A DNA stretch of 64,000 bases from Klebsormidium nitens (lineage: Eukaryota; Streptophyta; Klebsormidiophyceae; Klebsormidiales; Klebsormidiaceae): the NCBI GenBank assembly GCA_000708835.1, contig DF236972.1, forward strand, positions 295,478 to 359,477, written 5' to 3'. The notes below the pieces were generated by a model that saw only the letters and a program-made list of their open reading frames with translations, did not search any database and was not told where the DNA came from. Positions 10,698-24,030 of this stretch are shown here, in pieces (the first letter of the stretch is position 1; every line of letters starts with the position of its first letter). The position numbers were made by a program, and so were the translations under genes.

Positions 10698-13600
10698 CTA
10701 CACATACCTGTAGGCCGCTATCACGGGCGCATAAATCTCGTAAACCTGGCCCGACAAGTAGACGCGGCAGCGGCCGCCACGGGAGGCCTCGCTCTGCTCC
10801 TTGCTGAGAAAGCGGCTTCGGTCGGCAGACGACCGGGGCAACGGGGCGCAGGTCAGGATCTGGAAATGGCAGTCCGGTCCTTAGCGTAATCTCTTGAGAG
10901 CTGAATGTTGACGTTCCAGACCGTTTCAAATAATCGAAAGGGTGGAGAGAAAACATGGCTTTCAAGTGAGCCTCGAAAAGCGCCTTGGCCCTGGTCCCAG
11001 CGATTCGACGGTTGAAGTTGACAGAAAGATCTTCCTGAACCGTCAATGTGAGAATGAAGCTGCCAAGAGGGGTGAACGGGCGTCCAAGATGTTCATTCAT
11101 GGGACTTTCAAATATCAGGGTCAAAGGGCCAGGCCTGTTCAAAAACCCTTCTTTGAAGCTGTCTTAGGTAATTCCAGCAATCTGCGGGTTTGGGTTGTTT
11201 TCGATATATGAAAAGGGATAGGGAAAACGAGCGCAGGGAGCGTAGAGAGGGGTCTGGAAACGATATCATCAATCCCTTCAGCGCCAAAAGAACGTAATGC
11301 TTCGATACCAGGGACAGATTAGGGGGCCTTGTTGAAATGGCGGACCGTCTGACGAGATCGACATTCTACGAGATTTACTTTCAATATTTTCATACGTATA
11401 CCAAAGGCAACCAAGCTTGGCAGATTGCGACGTCGACGCACCTTTTGACTCTGGCGGCTCGCGTTGCCCAACAGAACTTCTAGCACCTCCCGGTTCGGAC
11501 CGGACAGCTGTCCGGTCCTTTCGCCAGTCATCTCCCTCTGCGCCGCCTGAAACGACCCGTCCGCAGCCCCTTCCGGGTTAACCCTAACCCGCACCAAACC
11601 CTCCCTTCTAACCAGCGCTTCCAGCGTCGAAGGATCGAGCAGGCAACGGTGTAAATGCCCGAACAGGGTGGCCGGTTCGTACTGCGCCGCTTTGGAGTTG
11701 CCCTGCCGCTGGCGCCTCTTCACACTCTCCAATAGGGCCTCCCGGGTGGAGTCTAAATCACTGGTTCGGAGCCTTTTCACACCGTGAGCGGACGGTGACG
11801 TCACGGCAGCCGCTTGCTGACGTGGGTCCGAGGTCACGTGGGGAGCGGGGTTATACAAACCGGTCGCAGAGGCAAACTTGAAGGCTGCATTTGCTGAAAG
11901 TTGCACACTAGAGGAGGGCTCCTGGCTGGGCTGTATATGCGAGCGATTATTGCCTAAGCTTATGACTGATCCGGCCATGTTGTTTGTGGAGAGGAAATCA
12001 GCTGCGTGCGCGGCAGAGTTTTGCTTTGCAGGGATGGGGTTCGTGGCCTTGTTTGGGGAGCATACGAGGGGATCCGCGGGCACGTATGGCAGGCATAAGA
12101 GGTCCGCCGCTGCGGAGCCCTCGGCCCAAAGTTCGCACTGCGATGCGCCGTCATCTGAACAAGAGATGAGGGCCACCGCTTATAACTTTGTCCGATGTGA
12201 CCAGGCTTGTAGGGGTCTTAGGATGGTTGTGCAGGGGTGTCAAAAGGATGGATATGATGACACCGGATGGAAGCCGGGCTTTCTCTCTGTCACGTAACAA
12301 AGCACGCCGCTTGCTGGACTGCCTTAAGGTCAGGGAAATGCAACTTGCATTGGCGAAAGAAGGCAAATAACTCTAGTAGTACTCATAGCACCATTTGCTG
12401 CAACCAGAGAATTCCTTGAGCATGTCAGGCCCGCATACTACATAGTGCGAGTTAGGCACGCGTTTCAGCACCTTCTCCAAGACAAGACAAATTAATTCCA
12501 ACTTCAATTCAGTGCCTGAATTCCAAACTTACCAAACGAGAAGCAGGCTTCGCGCAGAAGAACAGTGTACTGAGACTCGTCCGCGCAGCAGCGGACGCAG
12601 CCCGAGCAAACCGTCCGAGCTTCCGATGTTGGATGCGACTGGGCGCCGCAGAACGGGCAGCCCCATGCTAGTTGCAGCTCGAGTACGGCAACGACCTGAC
12701 AAGAGGTTCACACACAGGGTAATGTTAGGGAGAAGACGAGACCGCCAGACACGTTGTGTCACAAATAAAACTGGGAGTGCGTACCATATCCCACAGGTTG
12801 AGTCTTTTGGCAGATGGAAGTAGTAAGGAGTCTTAAGTCGGGCGAGAGCGCGCTCTTAGGGCCCAGCAAGATCGTTTATATAGTAGGACCAAAATTAAAC
12901 TTGTGGCTCGACGAGTCGGAGCCTACAGATGACTTGGGGTGCAGAAGTTTGCTACATTGAAAGAACAGACTCCAATGACGGGGCGCACTACGCCTGCCAG
13001 CACCAGTGATTTGCGGCAACTAGCCCGTCTATGCAAAGGCGTACAACCTCTTCCAGTGATCCCGGCTCCCCAAAAGGCCTTCTGAGGAAGACAATAGGCC
13101 CAGTCTACTTAGTACACTTCATTTCTACTCTCAAGGAAGGAGAAGCAATTACATGGTCCCCAGACTCGTTGGCAGGCCTCTGGATGTCAGCCTTTTTAAT
13201 ATCGGAAGTTGCCATTCATTATTTTACGGAAGTCGATTGGGAGATGGCTACGTTACTCACCCTGCCTCGCAGTTTGACGCTCTTGGCCGCATCGCATTTT
13301 CCGCCAGCCCCTCTAGCGCAATCTTTGGTCCTCCCTGCGCGCAGACTGGCGCCCACGATCGGCAAGACTTCCCGGTAGACCGGCTCCGGCACTTGTACCA
13401 ACAACGAAGCCTGAGCGCCGTTCGCCGATTCCGCAACCGACCTTTCCGACGTTTCCCCTGTTTCAGAACCCGTCCCCGCTTCGCTGCTGACGAAGCGGAA
13501 GCTGTGCACCGATTCTCGTTCTGTGAGGTCGATGACGGGAAGGCGGGACTGACTGTAGTTCCGGGGAGGCAGAGTTGGGACCGTTGAATTGAGATCGGGG

Positions 13601-16600
13601 TCGTGCCGCTTGGGGGCAAGCGGTTGAGCAGGGATGAGGTACGAGTTGCCCACGTGAAGAAACTGCAAAGAGGATACTCAGAAAATGCTGGACGTTCTAA
13701 CTTTTTATTTAAGTACAGGTCTTTATGATCTCAGAAGGAGGTTTACTCGGAAGGGGACTGCAGGCATTTGTGGGCTTTGGGGTCGAGGACTTCAGGTTCC
13801 CAAAAAAGTAGAGATGGCGCTTCTCGATCAGTAGATTATTCGTATGAAAGCTCAGGCTTCCACAGTCCCGAGCCTCAGTCATACTGCGCTGATCAAAGAC
13901 AATTTCAGATGCTGTTGATTCGAAGATGATCACGCAGCACCACCCGCAGATTGCAGGGCGTTAAGAATCTTTCGTCAATGACTTACATGAGAACTGGATA
14001 GCTTCGTCACCTCAGGCAGATCAACGTATGCTAAAAGCATTTCCTCCGTACGATCCGAGAATAGACCGTGCTGCCTCAAGCAGTAAAAAGTGCTTCGAGG
14101 ATTGGTCCTCGTAAGCGACCGTTCAGCCGAGGCTCCACTCTGACGGTCGCCTAAGAACAAACTTGGTCACACTTGGTCGCAGTGACACGGAAGCCCCAAA
14201 AAAGCCTTTGCCAAGAAACGCGGAACTTACGTCATACAGCAGCGCGGCCTCGCCCGCAAACGTCAGCAGCACCCGGGCTTCAGAACCCGCGGCGCTCCCA
14301 AGCGGCTCGCGTCTCTCAAGCACCGCGCTCACCGGAGGACCCCGCTCTAGTTCCTGGTCCGCCCTGCCAGTGACATTCAACCTCTGACTGTACACAAAAC
14401 ACTGAGCGGATTCCGGTCGCTCCGTTCCGGACACTTTCGGACGCTTCGGCGGCCGGATGTCCGCTGATCGGGCCGCCGCTGCGGCGCCAATGACCGTCCG
14501 GTGACCGAAACCTTGGGCTCCGTTTTCATCCGCAGTTTTCATTCTCAGGCTTTGGACCGTTGCTCCGACGCTCGGACAGGGCCCGGACATCGGCAACCCG
14601 GTTCGGACGGCTTGTCCGTCCTTAGCCATACCCCAGACAGGGTTCGCATTAAACGGGTTCGGAACCACGATTAACCCAGCGCCTAGGTGAAGGACCCTCC
14701 TCCCGTAGGGCTCCGTCGGAACCGCCCCGTCGTCCAACGGGGAACCGCCACGTGGCGCCGGTTGGCTCGGCCCAGCAGTGCACTTAGCCAGTGGTCGGGT
14801 CAGCGCGGTTTGGATGGGCCGGTGGCGCCTCTCCCAGGCCGGTGTGAAAAGGCACCCGTCCGACGGCGCGGCTGAACCTGGCGCGGTTCCCGCTTGGCGT
14901 ACCAGCCAGGGGGGACCATTTTTCTCCCGCACCTCGTTAGCCTTGGCTCGGTGGTAGGACCGTACCAGGCCGGAGCGAGGCTCAGGTAGCTGCGGGTTAT
15001 GGTGCGGGTTATGGCGCCAGTTTCGCGGGTCTCGCGGAAACCGAAATCCTCCGAAAGTGGCCTCCACATCCGCTTCGAAACCAGACCGCTGCACTGACGT
15101 CGAAATGCCGCCTAGAGCCCCCAACTTTGGGTCCAGTAGGATGAGGACACGTGGAAGCAGCACAGCCTCCGCCGCAAACTGGAGGCCCCTTTCCCCTCTC
15201 ACGACCGCCGACTTTAGAATGACTGAGACCATCCAAAAGGGGGTCCCTCCCGCCTGCTTGCTCGACCCCCCTGCCGCGGCGCACCCGGCGTTTCCACGCC
15301 AGTTTAACGGCTGCAGTGCTGTCCCTCCCCCCTCTTTTTGCCACGTGGCAGCACCTCGCCCAACGCTTGGCGCGGACGCTGTTCGCGTTCGTTTCCGAAC
15401 CTCCGTCCGCAGCCACGTGCCCCTTCCATAAGCGACTGGCTCGGCTAGCGTCTTATGGTACGGGTTCGGCGGCATTTCGTGCGTGAACGTGAGAGGGGGA
15501 GGCCCAATGACGAGTAGAGCGTCAGCAAGGCTGAAGGAGACGGAGGGTTCAAGGTTGTCGGGGCCGGAATCGCTGGCGGCTCGGACATCCGCAGAAAATC
15601 TCGTCACCTGCGTCGGACCTTTACGGCGATTAGTGAAAGAGCGACTCTTTTTATTGGAGATGGTCCGCATTTGACGGCGCGAAGCAAGGATCGACCGCGA
15701 TGCCTCCAGTTCTAGTTGAGTGATAGGGTAAGTTTGTAAAAACGCTCACGGTCAGGACTCAATGCCGTCTTGGAAAACTTTCAAATGACTAAAATCCTTC
15801 CTGCGTAGGTGGAGAAGCACAGCTAGAGATTCCGTCTGGACCACTGTGCAGATTTGGCAGGACTTGACACATCCGGTCCCTCTTTGCGGCTTTTTCCACT
15901 TAAAGCAAACGCCGATGAAAAGAAGAGTACAGCAGAACTGCTTTAGACCATAACTTATCTGGACGGCATAGAAAGGTGCGAGGAATCTTTCGACAAATGC
16001 AACCAGCGAAGCGAATAAAGCAGCGGCAGAAATTACTTCAGTTGGGAGGAATGAACACTTCTAAATCATCTATGTACAAGAGAAAAAACACAATATCCTG
16101 GTCATGATGCTACGATAGATGGGCAGGAAACTTTCGTCGGCGCTCACTCAAGGTAGATAGAATGTCACTTTTGCGTAACCTGCTCCTTTGAACAGACGAC
16201 AAGGGCCTCTCCAGAATCCAGCCGGAGCTCTAGAACATTTTAGACCGCTTAGGACTTGTGATCCACCGTCAAAACAAGAAGGTGGGCAAAACTTTCTTAC
16301 CAGCAACCACCGGCCGAGATGGACCGCCTCCAGACGCTCCTTGACTTCGACTCGGACACTGCCAGTTGCGTCCGACAGAACAGCCCGTCCGGAACACGCA
16401 TCGACCTGACAAATCAAGAAAGGGTTTGTGAGGGTTTGAGGCAACGGAAGTTTGCGCTGTATAGCCGACAGACGAGGATGAGGTAAAGACGAGAGACCCA
16501 AAAACTATTGAGCTGGACGAAGGCTGTAGAATTAGACTGTGAGCCGCTCAATGCTGCTTCTTCCGACCGAGAAAGTTCAGAAATCAGGGAACTGGGTTCC

Positions 16601-19488
16601 GTCGTTCTGTCTATGGACCTTGTAATGGTTCAGCGAAAAGGGCAGGTGTCGGGCTGGACATGAAGGACCGCTCAAACCCTTCCCCAACGAAGAACAGCCT
16701 CGTTACTTTCCCCCAAAAGCTTCGAAGACTTCTATCCGTAAAGTGAGAGCCAGAAGGGAGTCATCAAACACAGGCATGGCGACATTTCCCCACTTGTCAC
16801 TTCGAAAGATTCCGCTGCTTCTACGGCTACGGATCACTGCCTCAGATTGGAACATTTCTGATATGCGGCCTGACCGTAAGGGGCGCTTACTGGAAGCTCC
16901 AATTGGAAGGAAGTGAATTTGCCAATGTCCGTAAGAAAGGGGGGGAAGAGCCGGAGGAGCCGGGATCCGAGGGAAGATCTAAGACTGGAGAACAGAAGGA
17001 GCTCGACATGCGGGAAGCAGAGAATGGGGATTGTTGTCCTTGCAGGGGAAACAGAGAAAGGAATCGTTACATATGGCAGGAAAAGGTGGACGAAAAGAGG
17101 ACCCAGAAGTCAGGCCCTGACCGTCAGATACCCCAGCAGCTTCGCCCCGAGCTCGTCGCCAGAAAGCCGCTCGACTCTGCGCCCCGATCCTTGGCCCCGT
17201 TTCCGGACCTCCCCAAGGACGGCTGCAATTGTTGGCACTTTCGGGGGGGTCTTCCAGCCCACAGGATCGACCCCCAGTTTGCACTCCGTGTCGTGGGACA
17301 TGAACTCCTCAAAAACGTCCCAGCGCTGCCTGAGATCTTTGCACCCCGGGAGGAGATGCACGAGGACTTCTTGCAGCAGAGAACGGCAGTCGCTTCCGCT
17401 GTCGAGGACACTTCCCCGCGCGCCTGAACCTTCATTAGCGCTAGCGGGTTGATAGTCACCAGAGCCATCGGTCAGGGACTGAAGACTTGGGTTCAGAACG
17501 TTCGGGGCTCTCCCTCTCTTCGGTGGTAGTGTCTCTGGCGCCTTCGACCTGGCCGCTTTATCCGCTGGCACAATTCCCAACCCGTCTGGGCAATTCCCTA
17601 AACCGTCGACACCCTTTCTAACCGGATGCAACCCGCTTGAAATTCTCTTAGTCACGGTAGGAACGCTCCTGTCCGAGACCCCGCCTAGCTTCGCTCGAAG
17701 ACTCCGCTCTAGTTCGCCCACCCAGGAGGCCACCGAAAACGGCAGCCGGTCGCACAGCTGCCTCAGCGGGTGACCCCGGCCCGCTAACCCGGCTTCCGAA
17801 CCCGTCGGGTTAGGGGAACCCAAAACCGTCACGAGGCTGTGAGTACACGCCCCGAGCGCGATCACTTGGCCCCCCCTCAGGATCGGATGAACGAGCCACG
17901 TGGCAAGCAAGGCGCCCACTCTCAGACCCGGGAGCTCGGTCGCGGGGTAGTGGGTTAGCAGCAGGTTAAGCTTGCGGTCAAGCTCAATGACCAGACCCGA
18001 ACTCCAGACGGCACTGACGACACCGACGTAGCATAGGGTTCCGTTCTGAGGGAGACCTTTAGCGAGTTCGCGGACTTCCGACGACCGCTGTCCGTCTGAA
18101 GGTCCGCCCGCGCACTGCCGATCTCTCTGGTGGTTAGGCAGCGGACTCTCCCCCTGGGGGGGTCGTTCTGTCCCCTGCTGGACCCCCCCATGCGGGACAC
18201 CGCCTTCGCCCCCTTCCCCCTTTGCTACTTGTCTTGCTCCGACCCCTCTCAAGGGGCACCCCGCTCTGCCATTCGCACCCTCCGTCGTTTCACACCCTAA
18301 GCCGCCACTTGGGGCGCTGACTGTCAGAGAATGGCCCCCTAAATCCATCCCAAAATTTGACCCTGGTACGTACACCATTCTCTCAGTTCCCTGGCTTCCA
18401 ACTACCATTGTCCTCCGTCTGAGCCCTGTGAATCGCACAGGCCGGCCAGCCTTTGCTACGCACACCTCCCGCCACTTCACCCCCGGGGCCCCCTCAAAGT
18501 AGAGGAACGCTCGCTGGGGTTCAGACATCAGCGCCTCTGGTTGAGCAAGCTTCGGCGTCATGGCCCGCTCCGCCGCCGTCAGGACTTGTGCAGGAGGATG
18601 TGTTCCCACGGGTCGCTCTTCGCGTTCGCCAGCTGACACCAGCCCACCCAAGAGCCGCCCTGCCTCTCTCTGCGCCCTAGGCCCGCAGCATGCGCTCCCA
18701 GTGATTGCCTGTCCCACTCCTCGACTGAATACCGGAGTGGATTCTGGCAGCTGTAAATCAAGCAGAAAGAAGGAATTGTGCTCCTGCCCTGGCTTCGAGG
18801 CAGCTCTGATATCAATGACTGGACTAACGGCCACTATTGTTCCGTCTAGGCTCTCGCCGCCCCGCCTCCCGACCCTTGTAATGCCTGACGAAGCATCACC
18901 ATTTGGGAGTCTTTCGGAGAGTGCTTCGTGTTTCCCCCCCAGCGATGACTTCACCCCCGCCCCGTTTTGAACGCCACTCGAAGGAAGAGGGGTTTCAGCG
19001 TAACCTGGAGACCCCTCGCGCTCAACGTGCAATACCCCCATCTCCTTCGCACCGCCCGGGTCATCGTCAGAAAAACCGTCATCTGTTGTGACTCTCTGCG
19101 TCACCGGCTGTGTAACCAGTTCGCCCAACCGTGGCACCTCTTGCGGCGTCCAAGTGCTCAAAGAGCCCCCTCTAGACAGAGTCCTGGGGTCTACAACATC
19201 TCGCAGATCCGCGAAAGAGGCGAGCTTGCGAGGCCCCTTGTCCCCTGAACCGTCCCCCTCATCCGACTGTCCGCCGTGCAGATTCCCATCGAACGTTTCA
19301 AAGGGTGCTTGCGAAGTTACTAGCGGGTAAGGCGCAGGAATAGCGTCAACCCCTTCAGGTGAAGCACTGCCGTCAGGAGGCGCATCTTCGAGGGGGCTTG
19401 GGAGCAAATTCCAGGGTGCCTGGGTGCATGGCCCCGCTCCATCTGAGTCATAGAAGACGTCCACATTTGGCAGCTCCATTGTGGACAT
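10698..19488 (-). CDS. CTC1: CTC1-like subunit of the CST telomere-maintenance complex
   Basis: Proposed minus-strand exons: 19488-17132, 16889-16707, 16618-16498, 16405-16301, 15607-14231, 14139-13987, 13662-13261, 12695-12533 and 12154-11402 (or 11442), then an exon from about 11162 whose 3' end is unclear, and 10803-10698. Phases agree through exon 8; the last three exons are uncertain. The product would be about 2,000 residues, longer than the roughly 1,270 of plant CTC1. The CTC1 assignment rests on three things: the OB-fold stretch near residues 480-570 (LCYVGVVSAVW to LRVGALLATWLVHP), an OB-like strand set (GRAVLSDATGSVRVEV) in exon 4, and in exon 8 a C-x2-C-x13-C-x2-C zinc ribbon (WGCPFCG to CSGC, near residue 1577) followed by DDGASQCELWAEGSAA. 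Known role: CTC1 with STN1 and TEN1 binds telomeric single strands and recruits DNA polymerase alpha-primase. Exon 1 and exon 5 hold long proline/glycine-rich, probably disordered insertions. Confidence 0.68.
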
Positions 19489-20494
19489 GATTCAGCAACT
19501 GGGAGCAGGGAGCGCCCAGGCTGCAAAAGAGCACCAAACTGTGTTGGTCCAGATCAAGATTACTTGAGTTAGGGTTCATGACTATGATTGTTGAAACCTT
19601 AGGGTATGCTTGGTCAGCTTCTATCATGGACTGCAAACTATGAAGAACCCACGCCACGAGACTTCTGCAGAAAGGCCATGATCTGTTTGGCGCCTGGCTG
19701 TCTGGAGTGCTAGGAATACTTTCTGGATGATGGAGAAAATTCAATTATTGCACAGCATTGGATTCGCTGCCTAGACGAAATAATTCCCAAGTGCTATTAT
19801 AGACCAAATGTGATACAACAATGTGAAACAGCCAATCATTGTTTTGAGAAAAGGGCAAGTTACATTCTGCCAGGCCAATGTCCTAGGGACTTTTTGAGTG
19901 CCCTTGGCAGGCTTACTTATCCGGACGTGCCAGATTGACCACAGGTTTTTTTGAGCTATTCCAGCAGCTAAGTGACAGTGGCAAGTCAACTAAAGAAATT
20001 GACTTCAGCTTGCGAATGAGAGCCTAGCAAAAGCTGCGCACGTCTTACAGATGCTGCAAAAGTCAGCTGCAGACCAAGGGCATGCTAACCACTCACACTA
20101 ACCGTTTTTTTCGATACAGCCTCCTTAGAGCGGCAAGAAAGTTGATATTGGTATACCCAGCTCCTTGTTGGCTCACCTCACATTGTGCCAGATTTGATGC
20201 GGCGATAGTTGCTCATCTCAGAGGCAAGCTTTTGTTGCATCCCCTTCATCGAGTCAGCAGTAATGGAGCGTCTGGAGGCAGCGCCGAAACTCTGAATTGA
20301 AGAGAAGACCCCACAAAGTGGCCAGAGAGGATCCCACGAAGTGATCTAGGAAAGTAAATCAGAACTTGAAGCAACATTGCGTGAACAGCCTGGAGCCAGC
20401 AGAAGCAGTGGAGCAACAAGGCGCTGGCACTGGTGCAAGCTGTGGCTGTTGTGCACAGTGAAAAGTACATCAGCTGCCGGCATGAACCTTCCAA

Positions 20495-20525
<31 letters not shown>

Positions 20526-21986
20526 CCTCTCTCTTGGCTGTGAATGTGTTCCAACTTCTGTCCATCCTCTGCTGGTTTTGCACCCTGACGACTTTCCGGG
20601 CTCTGCTTACGAGCAATTCGCAGCGTCTGTTATGTGGGCAAATGCCCCGTGTGGTCGCTACGAGCGCCGTTTTTTTCTGCACGGTGGAGACAGGCAGACC
20701 GCCAAGCTAGCAGAGGACGTTTGAATTTGCGCAGGGTTCTGAATGCAGGGTTAACCCTTGGTTAGAGGTCGTGAGATGGACGGTTGCGATCTGCCAATTC
20801 TGTGCATCTGCCAAGTGGCAGATAGTCATGATGGGGGATTACGCTAGAGCTTCGATAGCAGCTTCTTGAAGTTCTTCTGCCTTCCTCCGTCCACATCAAT
20901 GATCAGTCAACGAAAAGCGCTTTCAATGTTCATCCGTTCCTGAATTCAGCAAAGCAGCCCTCTGCAGACTGCGCTTCTTTCTTGCAGATCTTAGTGGCTG
21001 CATCAGAAGAAAAGTTTGAAGGCAGCTCATGCGCTGCATTGCATTCACTGGGCATTCTTGCCACTGTCCGCATTAAACAGGAGGTGCACTTCCAGAGCAA
21101 CAAAGAAGCCCAGCGTTTGGCACTACCAGATCCTGCATGAGCTTTCGAGTGGTGAGTGGAGGTATTGTTCGGATTAGGAATTTCAATCCAAGCAGGGTGC
21201 GCTTGCCTTCAGCTTATGTGGACGCCCGTCTTATTTTGGAACAAGCTGCCAGCGTGCTGAGCTTGTAGAAAATTCTTGACAGATGCGACAGTGCTTATAA
21301 GCATTCAAGATGATGCTCTGGGCGTCATCAATCCTACAAATTTTGGCATTCAGGCCCCAGTTGTCCTTGCATTTTCCGTCAGCTTCGAGATTTGCAAGCA
21401 AGCAGCCAGTACTAGCTGGGTTTGCCAAGCTGATGCCCGCATTCTCTTTCAAGCAGGAAAGGTTTGGTGCACACTTGTGGCATTGTAAGGGACAGCTTAG
21501 GGGCAGCTGGTGTGCAAGAAAGCAAGCAACAATAAGGTGATTTGCTGCTTCCTGCTTCAGAGACAGATTTAAGGATAGATAGAGGCTATCTTAGTGTCAT
21601 GAAAGGGCAGTCCTACTTGTTTGACCATACAGTTGAGGTCAATACAGGTCCCCAAGACGACACCTCGGCAAATGGTTCTCAATGGAACTGGCTCAGTCAG
21701 AGATACTTTTCATTATAAAGCAGACTCACTATCCTTATCAGCAACAGAAAGTCGTTTGGTCCTTGCAATTTCTTTCACTTTAGAATGCTTGTATTTCTAT
21801 CTGATTGATGACAAATAGCCTACAATTGGTGGTCGGAACTTCCACTTGGCATTGCCTCTGCCCCTCCCCTCAAGCACTGTAAACCACGTCTGTCTCCAGC
21901 ATATTAACTGATGTTCTGCCATGCAATCTTGCTCAATTGAAAAGCCTTTCCCCTTATGCAGGTCATTTAGAGGTCCTTCCACCATC
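19489..21986. other. Intergenic spacer between CTC1-like gene and methyltransferase 1
   Basis: The divergent promoters of both genes must lie here. Apart from a CT microsatellite I see no distinct structure and no gene with splice-consistent coding. Confidence 0.4.
20495..20535. repeat. CT/GA microsatellite
   Basis: An uninterrupted CT run is followed by imperfect CTCT blocks broken by gt and cc. It lies 1 kb upstream of the CTC1-like start codon (where it reads as GA) and 1.5 kb upstream of methyltransferase 1. Confidence 0.95.
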
Positions 21987-24030
21987 ATGGCCTCCGCCCC
22001 GCCCCCATCTAGCTCTCAACGAGAAGCAGGCACCGAGAAGTACACCTCTGGTTACAATCCCAACGCTATCAAAGTACAGCTGAAGAAAACCCCAGAGACT
22101 CAAGCAGCCTTCCTGGTGCCATACCTAAAGCCCGGGCAGGTTGTGTTGGACTGCGGCTGTGGCGCGGGGGGCCTCTCACTGGGATTTGCCAAGCTGGTGT
22201 CCCCCGGGGGCCGGTTAGATGGGGTTGATATGGAGGAGGCGATGGTGCAAATGGCAGCCAAGAATGCGGAGGAGGCTGGATTTGGGGAAGTTGCCAGGTT
22301 TCAGAAGGTAGGTGCAGCGGCGTGTTTCTGGACATAGAGTGCACCAGAGTAAGGTTGATTGATTTGTGTCCTTGTGAGTACACAGCCTTTCCGTCATGCC
22401 TACGACCACAGGAGGTGTTTGAGAAGAAGCTTTGAAATAGCCAGATGCGCCAAACATGGCATACATACACGAACTTACATGCACCCCTGGGCATATAGTT
22501 CTTCAGGCTCCTGCTTGCGAAACTCGCGGATGTAGCACCTGCAGAGGACGGGTCTTCAATGATTGACAAGCGGGGACCGCTTATGTTGCTTCATCCTCAC
22601 AGCTACGTCCGGTCTCGTCGTGGAGCTGGATAATCGGTGAACTCGATGTAGTGGCTATTGCACCAAGCGGGTCCTTTTCTGCACCAAGGCATCATCAGAG
22701 TTAGACTAGGTGCCGTTCTCAATCATGTTTCGTCCCTGGCGGTTGAGGAGGACCGGGTGCCCTCCGTAGCTATCAACCATAACTCACCACTTCCACTCAG
22801 TCTACTCCTCGTCAGAGTTGATCTCGACCCCCAGCACTTAAAACGAATATTCATGCAATTTTCATGGCACTTCTGTTTTGACTTTAACTTCCTCTGCTTT
22901 GCAGGCTAACGTGTACAGCCTCCCTTTTGAGGACAACACGTATGACGTCATCACTGGGTGGGGCCTGCTCCTATACCTGAGCGATCCTCAGAAGGCCCTC
23001 CAGGAGCTGCTTCGGGTCCTCAAACCGGGGGGCATTGCAGCGTTCATTTCCGGGGACTTTGGTGGCTGGTTGTACTCGCCCGAGACTCCGGGGATGGTGG
23101 CAGCCTTCAATTACTACAAGAAACTGATGGTGAGAACCTTGAGCGCCCCCCCCCTCTCACGACTGTTGATTATGATTTACTTGTGACACACAGTTCCGCG
23201 GAAGTACCGTGTTCCTTCTAGAAGGGGACGGACCACTTGACCTGGGGTGCAAGCAAGGAAGTTTATGAATCCTTGTGAATCGGGACCGGGTCCATTCTTC
23301 TCGATTGTTCGGATCCTTTTGCCAGGATGTCTGCGTGAGGGCCAGTCATGACTACAGTTTGTAACTTGTGTTTCTTGGAAGTCTGTTTCACCTGCGATCG
23401 TGAAGTTGTGACTCGTAGTTTCAACAGAAACTGGGTTACCAGAATATATTTGTTTCAACGACGGCTTCCAAACCGAGAAGATTGCAAGACGGCTCTAGAG
23501 CTGTCTCTTCTTTGAAAAAGAGTCTCCCGTTTCAGAGACTACACAAATCAGAGCTTCATTGCTTCGGGAACTCACCTGACCATCTAAACGGAGCAGAACG
23601 CCAACGTTGAGTGCGCGTCCCTAGTGCTTCTCATCAGGGCAACTCAAACGGACGATCCAGTGGAAGCAAAAAGAAAAGCCAATAAGGAACACAAACATCG
23701 AGACGAAAGCATTGCTGTTTCACTCAGGCCAAGGACGGGGGTGACCCGCACAACGGCCGGAAGATAAAGCGCCTGATGACGGAGGCAGGCTTGGAGCTGC
23801 TGCACGTTGGCTACCGGTACGATCCCAACGTTATGCCAGGAGCAATGGCGGCCGATCAGTTCAGTAAGCGCATCAAGGACTCTGTGGAAAAGGATGGCGC
23901 CATCGAGAAAGGATGGACGACAAAGGAAGAGGTCGATAGCATGTTATCGGGGCTCGAGAAATTCAAGTCGGACCCTGATCCGATCTTTGTTGCGTCCATT
24001 TGTGAGGTTCTTGCTAGGAAAAGCAACTAA
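21987..24030 (+). CDS. Class I SAM-dependent methyltransferase, tandem copy 1
   Basis: Three exons, 21987-22307, 22905-23129 and 23728-24030, all joined in phase 0 at GT-AG introns, give 282 residues. Motif I VLDCGCGAGG is at residues 53-62, the acidic SAM-ribose residue is in GVDMEE (79-84), and LPFEDNTYDVITGWGLLLYL plus RVLKPGG cover motifs II-III (about 113-150). The C-terminal part (GRKIKRLMTEAGLELLHVGYRYD) resembles the substrate-facing end of small-molecule methyltransferases of the UbiE/Methyltransf_11 type. No targeting peptide is evident, so it is probably cytosolic. The substrate cannot be told. The ATG at 21987 is preceded by an in-frame ATG at 21921, but only the later start matches the paralogue. 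The neighbouring copy 2.9 kb downstream has the same architecture. Confidence 0.88.

Noticed and set aside
13709-13933. Minus-strand frame between CTC1 exons 6 and 7
   Set aside because: Exon 6 (ending 13987) and exon 7 (from 13662) join in phase 0 without it, and it lacks a good acceptor; kept as intron.
22069-22569. 166-codon minus-strand frame over methyltransferase exon 1
   Set aside because: Antisense shadow of the coding strand; the similar frame at the paralogue (26827-27279) arises the same way.
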